Of a stretch of DNA of 64,000 nt, positions 34,034 to 46,048 are shown one piece after another (within the stretch, counting starts at the first letter, position 1; every line of letters starts with the position of its first letter). Origin of the DNA: Symsagittifera roscoffensis (Eukaryota; Xenacoelomorpha; Acoela; Convolutidae). The position numbers and the translations under genes are program-made. Below the pieces are notes generated by a model that was not told the origin of the DNA, ran no database searches, and saw only the letters and a list, made by a program, of their open reading frames with translations. The stretch lies in NCBI RefSeq assembly GCF_963678635.1, contig NC_087062.1, positions 95,783,705 through 95,847,704 of the forward strand, written 5' to 3'.

Positions 34034-34846
34034 TTGGACCGGGACAAAGAATTCGAATCAGTGATGATAGTGACGACGCCCCCAAGTAAAGGTGTGAAGT
34101 CTCGAAAGAGGAAAAGGGAAGTAGAGGAGTTGAGTAGCCCGTTGGCGGATGCTGTCTCTGAGAAAAATTTGAGGGAGACTGCTTTCATGATTCTAGCGCT
34201 ATGGAAGACTGCGGCCTACAAGAGTAGCTCCGAACCAAAGAGGCTAGCCGAAGTGGTGAAAGAGATAGAGGTCTCGACAAGTCTGGCAACGGAAGAAGAT
34301 TTCAAAGCTCAGAAGGCAAGCTCGAAAAAGGGTTCGACGAATGGACAAACATGGGAAGATGTTGGCAAAGAATGGATCTCGAGCGAGCATCAGGTTATCG
34401 GCAAACAAGTGACCAGCGACCCTCTTGAGAAGAATGCGACAAGAAATACGGCTCGACCTTGGTGATCGACCTTGGTGACCCTGGAGACAATGAAGGAATT
34501 GGAGGACTGTCTGAAAAAGCTCGATCGTGGAGTGTCCCGCAAGCGTCGCAATTGGGCTACCCAACAAAAAGCCGAGGTTAACAAATTAGAATTGGGAAGT
34601 CAGCTGAAGCGAACTTGGCAGAGCTTGTTGCGGGATTACTTCGAGGAAGCGATGAGAACACCTTCGTCCGCATTGCCATTGATGGCAAAGCTCTTCGTTA
34701 GAACACCGGGGCAGCTGACGTTCGCGTGGAGCCTAGTGGGAAAAGAATTGAAGGTATTGACCTCACACGATAAATTGAAGTTGGGCAACAAAAGTCCAGA
34801 AGTTTACCAGATGCTGGTACAGCATATCGCCAGGTTTCCGGTTTGA
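34034..34846 (+). pseudogene. Continuation with a basic nuclear-localisation-like patch and a helical domain (element A)
   Basis: Two adjoining stretches in one frame, split by TGA at 34463. The first has KGVKSRKRKREVEELS, a basic cluster that could act as a nuclear localisation signal, then SEKNLRETAFMILALWKTAA. The second is strongly helical (MKELEDCLKKLDRG; LFVRTPGQLTFAWSLVGKEL). No counterpart was found in element C, whose sequence ends before this part. Positions 34847-35201 show no convincing frame. Confidence 0.4.
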
Positions 34847-35201
34847 GTCTTGAAGGAAAGATGCCACTTGTTTCTTGAGGTGGATAATGTCCGTAATGAT
34901 CAATAGTACTGTCCAAGCGTGTCATCAGAAGGCCATGGGGGAGCAAAACTATGGAGAGGAGAGTCTCCACCGTCATACTGAACGTGTACCAGAGTACTGG
35001 GATCGAAAAGGAAGATGACTCGAGGCAATCCCTAGAGAATCATGTGAAACTTGATGAAATACGGAGATTCTAAAACAAGAAATTCGAAGAGAGGCATGAT
35101 GTGCATCGTAACTTGGCCTCGGCTGAGGATTACTCGAGACCCAACAAACGGGGAGAGTACCAATTTGTATCTGGAGTAATGGGATAGCATACAACCCTTT
35201 C

Positions 35202-36716
35202 TTGGATTCAGAGGCCGGGAGCGCTCACAGGAATTACAAAGTGACGGAGCTGTTGAAGTTTTGGACAGAGAAGATAATCGAAATTGATTCAAGGGAAAGG
35301 GAGAAACCGAGCCTGGGCCTGCTACTTGAGACGACGCTCAAGGTAATAACCGTGCCGCGCTCGAACAAGAGAGTGGAATTGAAAATGGGGAATGGAAATG
35401 GCATGATGACTACGATTTTGGGAACAGTTTGGAAGTTGCTGAGACCCTCGTGGTGCCCACATCCCCATGCAAGCTTGATTGAAGAAGTCACGGAACGAGT
35501 GAGGCTAACACCGACAAAAGATGAAGACTTGGGAACTTTGGATGTGATACACAAACTGAGCCTACCACAGAGTAAAGAATCGGGCGAGACAATGAGTAAG
35601 CTAGGATCAGTAAAGAAGTTGGAACCCGGTAGCTGTCTTGACTTGACATGCGGAGGCGGAGAGCACACCTGTGATGGACGATCATGTGTCAGAATACAAC
35701 CTTTCCAGAGAGAATACCTAATCGCTTGGTTTGGCGACATAACAGAAAGAGATAAGAGCGAAGTGCAGATAGTGGCTGAGTGCTATAAAAACAATACAGT
35801 GAATATAACAATGGCGCTGGGGCTTTTCTCAAGGATGTACAGTTTGCAATCACTGGAGATGCTGGAGTCTGAGCACCATTTGGTGACAGCGTTGAGCGTG
35901 GAGTCGTGGCCTGGGGCGTTGAAAACCACCCAGAAAGACATCAGAGGGTGGAAGATTGGTCTTGAGGCGGAAATGGGACTTCCATTGAGCGAGGCTTACG
36001 GTCTGCCAGTAAATGCAAAATCCTTGGTGGGATCAGTAATGGCCAACCTATGTGGGAGCCACTATCCATTACACATGGCGGTGGTGGAGGTATCCAGCCA
36101 AAGGATACTAGTGGACAAGGCCTTCTCGGTACCCAAGTGCGTACGACTGGCTCGAATGTCGCATCATTCACATGAGCTGTTGAAGAACATCCTGGAAGGC
36201 GAAAACACGAGTGACTTCGAGAGACAGAATACCACCGGGAAGCCGATGAACTGTGTCCCAGCACAGGAGGAAAATGATACAGCACACGAGAAGATGATGG
36301 AATTGGAACCTCTGCTGGAAGTTTCGGGAGAACGCAATCTCCGAAGCATCGATAATACACATGGGGAATGTCCATGCCATTGCTTGGCACAGACAGTGTG
36401 GTACTCGGATCACTCAAACCTCTGTTTAGTGTGGGACGTGGAACAAGTTCGGTCAATCGGATTACCCGATCATCGGCAGAAGGAGACCATCTTGGTAGTG
36501 AGTACCATGTTGGCGTTGCGATGCATCGAGGAGAATGTGACGAAATATCGGGAGTCGAACACACCAACGGCGGAATCGATATACGCTATTGATTATAGCA
36601 GGAGACTTGAGTTGTTTGAGACGGCGTGCAAATTATCCGCCATACCTATGGAGGTCAGGCACGTATGGAGCCACATAAGATTCGTCCCGTGGTTTCGAGC
36701 GACATTGACATCTTAG
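35202..36716 (+). pseudogene. Large 3' open frame of element A (504 codons), unrecognised
   Basis: The longest uninterrupted frame in the 3' part. It contains a Cys-rich stretch, CLDLTCGGGEHTCDGRSC (near 35635-35690), a second one at ECPCHCLAQTVW (near 36367), and a C-terminal block: SIYAIDYSRRLELFETACKL, then EVRHVWSHIRF. That block loosely resembles the end of RNase H domains (a strand with Asp, a helix, then a W-x-H motif), but the evidence is weak. No signal peptide or transmembrane segment, so it is not a typical envelope. The true start is unknown because upstream frames are broken. Confidence 0.45.
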
Positions 36717-37154
36717 TTGTATATGGTGACGAAAGACCACATGAAAAAACATAGTAAAGAATATCGTTAGTTCCTGGCAGAGATAGTACTGGAAGCCTTC
36801 AAAATACCTTTGCTAGCCCATCGAAATGCGATCACGACAGGTTGGAAAAGAGTCGGTAGGCTGTCTAGAGATAATACCAAAGCGAGAGAATTGATACTGG
36901 AGGAGGACTTAGGGAAGAACGTGAGCTTGAGCCTGCACAATTCCTTTTGCTTGAACAGGGAATCGAAAGTGAAAGGTTTACCAAATCAGGCGAAGAGGTT
37001 GCGAGAGCAGAGGGAGTGGATGCGTTCCTTCGAACAATTAAAAGCGTGGGAAGAGATCGTAATCAGCTCCGATGATGAGGAAGCGCTGCTAAGGCGGATC
37101 ACGGTGTCAAACTCATCAGGGCCCAGCACCTCAAAGGCTAGAAATACGAAATGA
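36717..37154 (+). pseudogene. C-terminal end of the 3' coding region (element A)
   Basis: Same frame as the preceding block after TAG codons at 36714 and 36769. It encodes a basic, helical stretch (KRLREQREWMRSFEQLKAWEE) and an acidic Ser-rich end (IVISSDDEEALL) before TGA at 37152. Unrecognised. Confidence 0.4.
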
Positions 37155-37587
37155 GCAGGGGGCTCAATGTGGGTTTTTTGAGTCTTGAGAGGGAAGGAAA
37201 GGGGCTCGAGTGTGAGCTCGGATAAAGTCTGAGGTCACGAAAAAGAAATTTTAACGAAACGAAATATTGTTATTAAAATGCTATTATTTTTATGTAAATC
37301 AAAATTATGCATGACAATTTTCCGATTGGATAGGACAAGAGAAATTTTAATCATTAGCTTCAAAAGCGGAGAATTAAGTTACAGGTATATGAAAATTTGA
37401 TTGCTGTTCAGCGATAATGTGACAATTTATATGGTTGTGAATTTTGGGGTGTAGATAAAGTTAAAATATGCAGCAAACTTCTGTAAATGACCACTGGCAC
37501 TGTACCTTGAGCATTACTCAGCATTCTGGAGATTCACTGGCAGACGGCAACACGCGATGAGGACATCGATCTTGAGTCCAGGGAGTA
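37155..37587 (+). other. Element A 3' untranslated region with purine tract
   Basis: AT-rich and non-coding. A purine tract (GAGAGGGAAGGAAAGGGG, about 37178-37195) would serve as a polypurine tract, but it lies ~390 bp upstream of the LTR instead of directly against it. Immediately before the LTR there is only CCAGGGAGTA. Confidence 0.5.
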
Positions 37588-38486
37588 TGTGCCAGTCGGT
37601 CATATTTGGAAGTTTGACCTTGAGAAATACGAACAACGTAATTTTGGGGTGAGGTGTTATTTTTCAAAAATTCGAATTGAGCCTGTCATGCTCAACTTTC
37701 TCGCGATAACTGAAAATCTCAGAAATGCAAAAAGATCAGAACAAACAAATTACAATCGCGGGAAATTAGTTGAAAAAATCAGCAGGAAATTGCTATTCGC
37801 AATTTCCAAACATAAAAATTACACGAGAGTAGAGCTGTCCTATCCTTAAATAGGAAACAGAACGATTGCGAAAGAAGAATACATTTATTCGAAGTGGACC
37901 AGAGTGAACCTTCGGTGGAAAGGTGGACAACCGAAGTCTTCCAATGGTCCAAACCAAAATTTTAATTCTCGAGCGAAAACTCATTTCCTTTGTTGGAATT
38001 TATTAATAGCAAACTTCTTAAGTTATTACATGTATGCTAGAGTCGCTAGTTAATTTAGTTACTGCAATTCTCGAGTGTGCTGGTATGTGAGTACCCAATT
38101 TAGTTTTCTTGAGTGTGTTTTATAATTGTTATGTTGAGGTAAGGAGAGTTTTAAGTTGATCCATCTGAAATGGATCAAAGTTCCACTGTCTAAAAAAAAG
38201 TAACTGCACGGACTGTTCCGACCTTTTTTTTAACGGCGTTCGCGTATTTTGGGTATTTTGAGACCTAAGTATGTGGACGTTCTTATTTTCTAGAGTGTGG
38301 GGTATATTTTGATAGTGGCTTTTAAGCTGTAACGAGGGTTTTAATCTCATGTCGCAAGTGAACCGTATTGGCTCTGACCGTTCGAGGTAGAAAAACACAA
38401 AAGATAGTGTCCCTGACTCTTGAGCCAATGGTTATAGGGCCTAATTTCTTTAACCTCATATGTGACTTTAGTAGGCGACTGTTACA
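37588..38486 (+). repeat. Element A 3' LTR
   Basis: Full-length match to 2159-3058, from TGTGCCAGTCGG to GTTACA. It is followed directly by TAG and then AGTAATAACGACG, which is the continuation of the R unit seen uninterrupted at 42910 and 46187. Confidence 0.85.
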
Positions 38487-39014
38487 TAGAGTAATAACGA
38501 CGTTTTTACTGGAAGAGCGCGGAATCGGAGGCTCGGCCCCCAGAGACTGTCATATGGTGAAAGACTAGAGCAAACTAGCGTTTTTGCTACTCTGATGTCC
38601 TAAGCATTTGAATTAACACCGGTATTATTTGTTATTTTAGAGTATGAGTAGCTAGGAAGAGGAAAGGGTCAATCCATCTCCAATGGATTTAGTATAGAGC
38701 TGAACCAAAAACATAGTAAAATAGGATATTCGAGCCGTGTTTTTAATGATAGTCATGTAGTCTGGGGATCCGAGAACCAGCTATGTGATTATCTTCGCAT
38801 GTAAACGGAAATTGAATAAAAGTAGTTTGACTGATGGCCTAAAAGTGGTAACTTTTTACTTAGCCCTAAACAGACCAGAAAATCAACTGGCTAGGTCGAG
38901 ACGGTGAAAAACGAGTAGAATTTAGGTGACTGACGCCGGCCAGTCGTCTATAGGTACTTTTTCTACGCTCCGTCACTGTGTAGTAATTGTGCGAATGTTA
39001 CATAGACGTTTTTA

Positions 39015-39029
39015 TGGCGCTCCTGGGTG
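39015..39029 (+). promoter_or_regulatory. Primer-site candidate in R unit 1
   Basis: Same 15-mer as at 3069, TGGCGCTCCTGGGTG, 12 nt after GTTACA. It marks the probable end of a B-family LTR at about 39002. Confidence 0.45.
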
Positions 39030-40616
39030 GGCCTGTCAAAGGCATAAGACCATCATGATCAGCAAACGTTTCAGCAACGAAACCTCCGCTCCGGGCGTGT
39101 GCTCGCTTTAGAGGCCTTAATGTCCTTTATTGTACTAGGCGAAAGGTACTGACCCTCCGCCTGGTACTATTTAGCTTTGTAACTTAGTTAAGACCAAAAA
39201 TTCCGGGGGCCAGAGAGTTATGTGTGAAAACATAAGCCTGCTTATGCCAAGGTTGTTTGACCAAAAATAATTAAAGAGAAAGCGTAAAACCAAAAAAAAA
39301 CAGCATATAACCAAGAAAAAGCCAAAACAAAATTTACTTGAAAACAGAAAAGTACAAAATTTAGTTTAAAAAATCCAAAAAGACCAAAAACAGTAAAAAA
39401 TGTAAAATGACAGTTTATGTATTATTTCCGGATGGGATGTGATCCGACATTCCTATTGTTGTTGTTTCAGATTGATTTATATCACTTCTGATCGAGAGAT
39501 CGAGTGTTTTGTTGGTAGGTTGGGTACCCTCCTTTGAGTGTAGTTTGAGTGTTTAAGCACGTTAACGGTAATATTGACGGTGACAGGAGGGTAGAGTGGC
39601 AAGCTGACAGACGTGTTCCAGACTCAACAGAGGGCATCAGGGACAACATTCACAACGACTGTAGGGTATAGTTGATACAATTTAAGTATCTTTCGGGAAC
39701 TATTTCATTAAAACTTAAGTGGTGGGGGACACAATTGGATCGGTCCGATTGCCCTCCATCGATTGCGAATTTTCGAGTTAAGGGTTTTAATTCGGATATT
39801 TTGGTCAAAAGTAGGGTAAAGTAATATTGATTAACGACTACTACTAGGTTAATATCTTTATTAAAAAATTACCTATCTCCCATTTTGACCCGAGAAACAC
39901 CCCAGTTTTGTCGAAAAATACTGATTTTCGACCAAACAGTTAAACCCCAAAATTTTGGATTTCCGAGCTTTTCTGAACAGCAAAAAGTTTTTGTACAGTG
40001 AGCTACTACGTAGTTCGATCCCCCTAACTAAAGAAACCGCGCGAAAAGAGACTTAGTAGAAGTTGACGAAAACAAAATTTTTCGATCAAAATTTTGATAA
40101 TTTTCCGAATTTTATCAATTGTTTTGAGGATCAAGTTTTTGAGTTTTTAGATTTAGACCTTTTTATCCTATTGAGAAGGTTGACTGAGTCAGCCAACCCA
40201 GTTTTAAGTCAGCTAGACTGCAATCGGAGGCTCCAGAGCGGTGAAATTATCTGTTTTCGTGATTTTTGGTGAACCCTCCGAAGCAACCCTCCGGAGCCAG
40301 CTAAGCCCCTGAGCAACCCTCCCTAGTATGAGTTTTTTCACGCAACCCTCCCAAGACGTTAAATTGGCTTGTTTTGACACTTTCTCAGACTAGCAACCCT
40401 CATTAGTGAAGATTTGGAGGTACCCTCCGGGGCAGTTTGAACATTTTAAATATCCGTTTAAGGTCGGAATAGAAGGTCAACTACTGACGGGGTGAACATA
40501 TTGGGAACTTAGGAGCCCAGATGACCCGAAAATTTGTGATCAACTTTGGATTCTCAATCGTTTTCATCAGAAGTACCCGAGCAAAATTTTTTTTTTGATT
40601 ATTATTTTGGTTGTGT

Positions 40617-40950
40617 GGTTGCCTTGAGCTACTTAATAGGAAAGCTCGGGCAATCCGGGAACATATAAAAGAAGACATCAGTGAAAGTATTAGGCAAGGC
40701 ACACTCATTTGAGAAGAAAAGTTGTTCCCTGGTCTCGTGCACTTGGAGCTGTTCGGGTGTGGGAGAGCGTTTTCATCGACTTTAGAAATTTTCGATCAGA
40801 GGTTGCCTTGAGCTACTTAGTAGGACAGCTCGGGCAATCGCAGGACACCTAAAAGAAGACCTCGGTGAGTGTGTTGGACAAAACACACTCACTTGAGAAG
40901 ACAGTGTCCTGGGCTTTGTTCTTTTGGAGTGTTATAATCGAGGGAAGTCT
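40617..40950 (+). repeat. Local tandem duplication in R unit 1
   Basis: Two diverged ~180-bp copies (from 40617 and 40801), both starting GTTGCCTTGAGCTACTTA and containing AGCTCGGGCAATC and ACTTGAGAAGA or ATTTGAGAAGA. R units 2 and 3 have one copy only (45122 and 48748). Confidence 0.75.
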
Positions 40951-41557
40951 TTTTCTTTAAGACTAAGTTTTAATTATCTGTTACTGAAACCATCACTGCT
41001 CTTTTATAAAATATTGTTTGATTGAAACGAGGCAGTGATTTGATACGTCTGTGACGGCAAAGTAATACTGAACAAAAAAGATCGCTGTCATCTATAGGAT
41101 ATTCTTATCTAGTTATCGATTGTGTTTTGTGTGTTAATGATAATATCCTTTAAAAAATTTGTGATGTGTTATACCAGGTAACTGAGGGGAGTTAGTAAAA
41201 TATTAACACTAAGCAGGCCCTCTGTGTAACTTGAGCTGAGTCACTGATAAGATCTCTGAGAGATTTAAGGATATTTTGATATTTGAAAAGATAGAAGAAC
41301 CCGGCTCAGGCAAGTATGTTCAAGAATTTTGCGGCACTTGTGCATTGTCGTCAGTTTGTATGAAAATTATTATTAATCACAAGAAATTCAGCGTAGAGAC
41401 TCGTTAGGAGTAACAACTAAGATTCCCAGGCTGAGCTTGGGAACCACGAAAAAGTTCAAATCACGGCGTAGCCAATCCACGATTAGCAGCGTTTCCGACG
41501 TTTTCGCTGACGAAGCAACGACTAGAGGTCAAGCTGGTCTTTCAGTGAGCGGAACGA

Positions 41558-41815
41558 ATGAAACTGAGAAGCGAGAAGAACCTCAATGGTGATGAAAGGC
41601 GAAGTGCTGAGGTCGGACCGGCGAGCGAGACACCAACGGACCCCGTCGAGGAAGGGGAGCAAACGCTGAACCGACCCGACTACCACCATCACGCGGACCT
41701 GGAAGAGCCAGGCGAAGATTTTGAACGGGAGGAAGTTCAAACAACGGAGAAGGCCTCGGAGCGTTCCGAGGTCGAAGCGCGAGAAGAACTGTTGTTCAAG
41801 GGAACGTCCAAATAG
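41558..41815 (+). pseudogene. Gag N-terminus remnant in R unit 1
   Basis: 85 codons starting MKLRSEKN, similar in style to the element A Gag start MVKTRSAKEN, followed by an acidic region (PVEEGEQTLNRPDYHHHADL). The matching sequence at 49451 in R unit 3 leads into the body of element B. Here it stops where R unit 2 begins, so this is a truncated duplicate. Confidence 0.5.
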
Positions 41816-42359
41816 GAGACTAGAAATCATTCACATTTATTGTGACTGTTTCAATTTTGCTTTTCGATAGGGGATTTTGCCATCATTTAAGTAAGAAAAG
41901 GAGAAGAGAACTTGAAAATAAATCATAAGTCGAATCAGGAAAAATCACATTTTAACATGACAAATTTCAAGACTTCGCGTAAAAAAGGGAAAACCATTAA
42001 CTGAGTGCAATGTCTAATCATTGTTTCAGTTAGTTGGTAGCATACACTACGCCTCAGACATCTTCTATTTTCTGAGTTCTTGGAGGAATATGAATGACTT
42101 CTTTCTTCCCAATGCGCTTTGCCTTTAAGTTTTTCAAGTACAGCGGAAACTTCCGTCGCAGCACGAAAACAACATTCGAGGCTTTAGTCGTCATATATTG
42201 ATGTGAAGGAGGCTAGAATATTCTAGTAGAAAATTTTTAGAAAAACTTGAATTGCGACGTTACATTTCTGATAAAGACAGAGACGGCCATGTTTAGCCGG
42301 AAAATATAAAAAAACCACAACAGCAACCGACTTAGCGAGAGACAGACGGTCGAGAACGC

Positions 42360-42771
42360 CTCAAAAAACTGAATCTATCATCGCTGGAATACAGAAGGAA
42401 AATAGTGACAATGATAGAATTGTATAAAATCTGCTATGGTTTTTATGATAGGAATGCCACTGCGGGAATATTCGAGCGGAATGATAGGGATTCTAGAGGT
42501 AACGCATGTAAAGTAGTAGTACGTAAAGCAAATCTAGAAATGCGAAAAAATTTCTTCACGGTAAGAGCACCTGTCGACTGGAACAATCTCCACAGGAAAC
42601 AGTGCAAAGCAAGACCATCGACGAATCCAAGTAGAAACTGGATAAACATTGGAAACCGATTGGAATTGACATATACGAATTCGAACGGATATAGGAAAGA
42701 ACACTTGAAATGACCACAAGAGGCACTGCCTGATGATCATGAAAAACTTGACTTGACTTGACTTGACTTGA
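42360..42771 (+). pseudogene. CR1-like LINE 3' end, copy 2
   Basis: Same coding remnant as copy 1, with an RGNACKVVVRKANLEMRKNFF block. It is frameshifted after VDWNNL by a small deletion (NNLHRKQ instead of NNLPQE). TTGAC tail at 42747-42771. It is part of the duplicated R unit, not an independent insertion. Confidence 0.75.
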
Positions 42772-44667
42772 GAAAATTGATAGAAAAAAGCGAAGCCCCT
42801 TATCGTGACGATCGCGCACAATAAGACAACTAATTGAAGTCGATAGAAGGAAAGGAGGCTTCAGTGGGGCAGACTGAAGCAGCAGTAGCCTCCCGTGCCA
42901 CGAAGTTAGAGTAATAACGACGTTATTACTGGAAGAGCGCGGAATCGGAGTCTCGACCCCCAGAGACTGTCATATTGTGAAAGACTAGAGTAAACAAACT
43001 TTTTAGCTACTCTGATGTCCTAAACATTTGAATCAACACCGGTATTAATTGTTATTTTAGAGTATGAGTAGCTAGTAAGAGGAAAAGGTCAATCCATCTC
43101 CAATGGATTTAGTATAGAACTGTCACCAAAAACATAGTAAAACAGAATCTTCGAGCCGTGTTTTTTAGGATAGTCTTGTAGTCTGGGAATCCGAGACCCA
43201 GCTATGTGATTATCTTCGCATGTAAACGGAAAATGAATAAAAGTCGTTTGACTGATGGCCTAAAAATGGTAACTTTTTACTTAGCCCTAAACAGACCAGA
43301 AAAACAACTGGCTAGGTCGACATGGTGAAAAACGAGTAGAATTTAGGTAACTGACGCCGGCCATATAACCAAGAAAAAGCCAAAAACAAATTTATTTGAA
43401 ATCAGAAAAGTACAAAAAACAGTAAGAATCCAAAAAAAAAACAGTAAAAAATGTAAAATGACAGTTGTATTACTTCTGGATGGGATGTGATCTGACATTC
43501 CTATTGTTGTTGTTTCAGACTGATTTACATCATTTCTGATCGAGAGATCGAGTGCTTTGTTGGTAGGTTGGGTACCCTCCTATGAGTGTAGTTTGAGTGT
43601 TTAAGCACGTTAATGATAAAATTGACGGTGACAGGAGGGTAGAGTGGCAAGCTGACAGACGTGTTCCAGACTCAACAGAGGGCATCAGGGACAACATCCA
43701 CAACGACTGTAGGGTATAGTTGTTACAATTTAAGTATCGTTCGGGTACTATTTCATTAAAACTTAAGTGGTGGGGTGCACAATTGGATCGGTCCGATTGC
43801 ACCCTCCATCGATTGCGAATTTCCGAGTTAAGGGTTTTAATTCGGATACTTTGGTCAAAAGTAGGGTATAGTAATAATGATTAACGACTACTACTAGGTT
43901 ATTTTCCTTATTAAAAATTACCTATCTCCCATTTTGACCCGAGAAACACCCAAATTTTGTCGAAAAATACTGATTTTCGACCAAACAGTTAACCCCCAAA
44001 ATTTTGGATATCCGAGCTTTTCTGAACAGCAAAAAGCTTTTGTACAGTGAGCTACTACGTAGTTCAATCCCCCTAACTAAAGAAACCGCGCGAAAAGAGA
44101 CTTAGTAGAAGTTGGCGAAAACAAAAATTTTTCGATCAAAATTTTGATAATTTTCCGAATTTGTCAACAGTTTTGAGGATCGAGTTTTTGAGTTTTCAGA
44201 GTTGGAGCGATAAAAATTTTGTTGGTTAGGAGCGTGCTAGCATAACGTGCTCAATTGATAGAGAGATTTTTGATTCCGAATAGCTCCGTGGAAAGAGCTA
44301 AGGACTTAAAGATAGTAAAAGGAAGGAAACGGAGGGTCCAAATCTGATTGTTTTTGGCCAAACTTATGCTTCCAAACCAATTTTGATCCGGTTTTTGCGT
44401 TATTCCAGTGCCGTACAGGGCTACTACGCTCGTTTTAAGTAATTTTAGGCACCTCCGGTAAGAATTGCTGAAAAAGTCTCTGAGAACCTATATAGGTGGT
44501 GAAAGAAGGCCAACTTAATGAACGCGTTTTTGGTGATTTCTCAAAGACAAGCCAACCAATCGGAATAATTTTGGTACCATAAGTCGAAGTTTTTAACCAT
44601 TTTTTTGAATTGCAACCGTTTTTAGGTTGATAACTTCAGGAGACATTTTTTTTTAGAATTTGATAGT

Positions 44668-44699
44668 TCGGAGGGTCCAATTTCTAGGGAACCCTCCGA
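44668..44699. other. Perfect 9-bp hairpin in R unit 2
   Basis: TCGGAGGGT, a 14-nt loop, then ACCCTCCGA. It is one of many GGAGGGT/ACCCTCC words in this part of the unit. Confidence 0.55.
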
Positions 44700-45619
44700 G
44701 CTGCAGAAATTTTTATAAAATAACCTTTTTATCCTACTGAGAAGGTTGACCGAGTCAGCCAACCCAGTTTTAAGTCAGCTAGACTGCAATCGGAGGCTCC
44801 AGAGCGGTGAAATTATCTGTTTTCGTGATTTTTGGGAACCCTCCGAAGCAAACCTCCGGAGCCAGCTAAGCCCCTTAGCAACCCTCCTTAGTGAACATTT
44901 TTTCACGCAACCCTCCGAAGAAGTTAAAATAACCCCCAGAATGAATTTAGCTTGTTTTGACACTTTCTTAGACTAGTTGGAGACCCCTCTAAAGAAGACT
45001 TGAAAATTTAAAATTTTTGAAGGAACCCTCCGAAGCAACCCTTCGGAGCGTGTTAAGCCTCTTATTGACCCTCCTAAGTGTGGGAGAGCTTTTTCATAGA
45101 CTTTAGAAATTTTCGATCAGAGGTTGCCTTGAGCTACTTAGTAGGACAGCTCGGGCAATCGCAGGACACCTAAAAGAAGACCTCGGTAAGTGTGCTGGAC
45201 AAGACACACTCACTTGACAAGACAGTGTCCTGGGCTTTGTTCTTTTGGAGTGTTAAAATCGAGGGAAGTCTTTTTCTTTAAGACTAAGTTTTAATTATCT
45301 GTTATTGAAACCATCACTGCTCTTTTATAAAACATTGTTTGATTTTAAACGAGGCAGTCTTACATAATCAGAAGGTTAAAAGTATCATAATATCTGTGCC
45401 ATTCCCCCGGATTGGCACAGCGGAACCTTCCGTCGCAGCACGAAAACAACATTAGAGGCTTTAGTCGTCATATATTGATGTGAAGGAGGCTAGAATATTC
45501 TAGTAGAAAATTTTTAGAAAAATTCGAATTGCGACGTTACATTTCTGAGAAACACACAAACGGCCATGTTTAGCCGGAAAATATAAAAAAACACAACAGC
45601 AACCGACTTAGCGAGAGAC

Positions 45620-46048
45620 AGACGGTCGAGAACGCCTCAAAAAACTGAATCTATCATCGCTGTAATACAGAAGGAAAATAGTGACAATAATAGAATTGTA
45701 TAAAATCTGCTGTGGTTTTTATGATAGGAATGCCACTGCGGGAATATTCGAGCGGAATGATAGGGATTCTAGAGGTAACGCATGTAAAGTAGTAGTACGT
45801 AAAGCAAATCTAGAAATGCGAAAAAATTTCTTCACGGTAAGACCACCTGTCGACTGGACTGGAACAATCTGCCACAGGAAACAGTGCAAAGCAAGACCAT
45901 CGACGAATCCAAGTAGAAACTGGATAAACATTGGAAACCGATTGGAATTGACATATACGAATTCGAACGGATATAGGAAAGAACACTTGAAATGACCACA
46001 AGAGGCACTGCCTGATGATCATGAAAAACTTGACTTGACTTGACTTGA
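45620..46048 (+). pseudogene. CR1-like LINE 3' end, copy 3
   Basis: Same remnant with RGNACKVVVRKANLEMRKNFF. A 5-bp duplication (GGACT) makes VDWTGTICHRK and shifts the frame. TTGAC tail at 46029-46048. Confidence 0.75.

Larger units (their letters stand above)
2159..38486 (+). mobile_element. Element A: giant (~36.3 kb) Ty3/gypsy-like LTR retroelement, degraded
   Basis: Direct terminal repeats of ~900 bp enclose a 16-kb leader, then gag-protease-RT-RNase H-integrase-macro, a spacer and a second long coding region. The order protease-RT-RNase H-integrase, the DDE integrase with a GPY/F-like tail, and the YVDD motif fit Ty3/gypsy. The insertion site is proven by uninterrupted copies of the flanking sequence at 42905-42915 and 46182-46192. 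The target duplication is short or decayed: TTAG precedes the left LTR and TAG follows the right one. Nonsense codons and frameshifts occur in every coding block and the LTRs have visibly diverged, so the copy is old. No envelope protein, signal peptide or membrane segment was seen. Confidence 0.85.
38487..41815 (+). repeat. R unit copy 1, right half
   Basis: Continues the R unit broken at 2158. Blocks in order: AGTAATAACGACG block with LTR-like features, GTTACATAG plus the 15-mer primer-site candidate (39015), A-rich block, GGTACCCTCC block, CCCTCCG-rich block, GAGCTACTTAGTAGGA block, and a terminal block with the start of a gag-like frame (41558). Compared with copy 3 it lacks about 520 bp (matching 47830-48345). 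I read the unit as host flank with a LINE end plus the 5' LTR and leader of a B-type element. Confidence 0.7.
41816..45357 (+). repeat. R unit copy 2
   Basis: Starts with the sequence matching 955 onward (CATTCACATTTATTGTGAC). It keeps the empty insertion site for element A at 42905-42915 (GTTAGAGTAAT). It lacks the GTTACATAG/15-mer block (a jump at 43370) and the terminal gag-start block. Confidence 0.75.

Noticed and set aside
35202-36716. Envelope glycoprotein, which would make element A an errantivirus-like retrovirus
   Set aside because: No signal peptide, no membrane anchor, no furin-like site or fusion peptide is visible, and the same part of the element encodes intracellular-looking domains.
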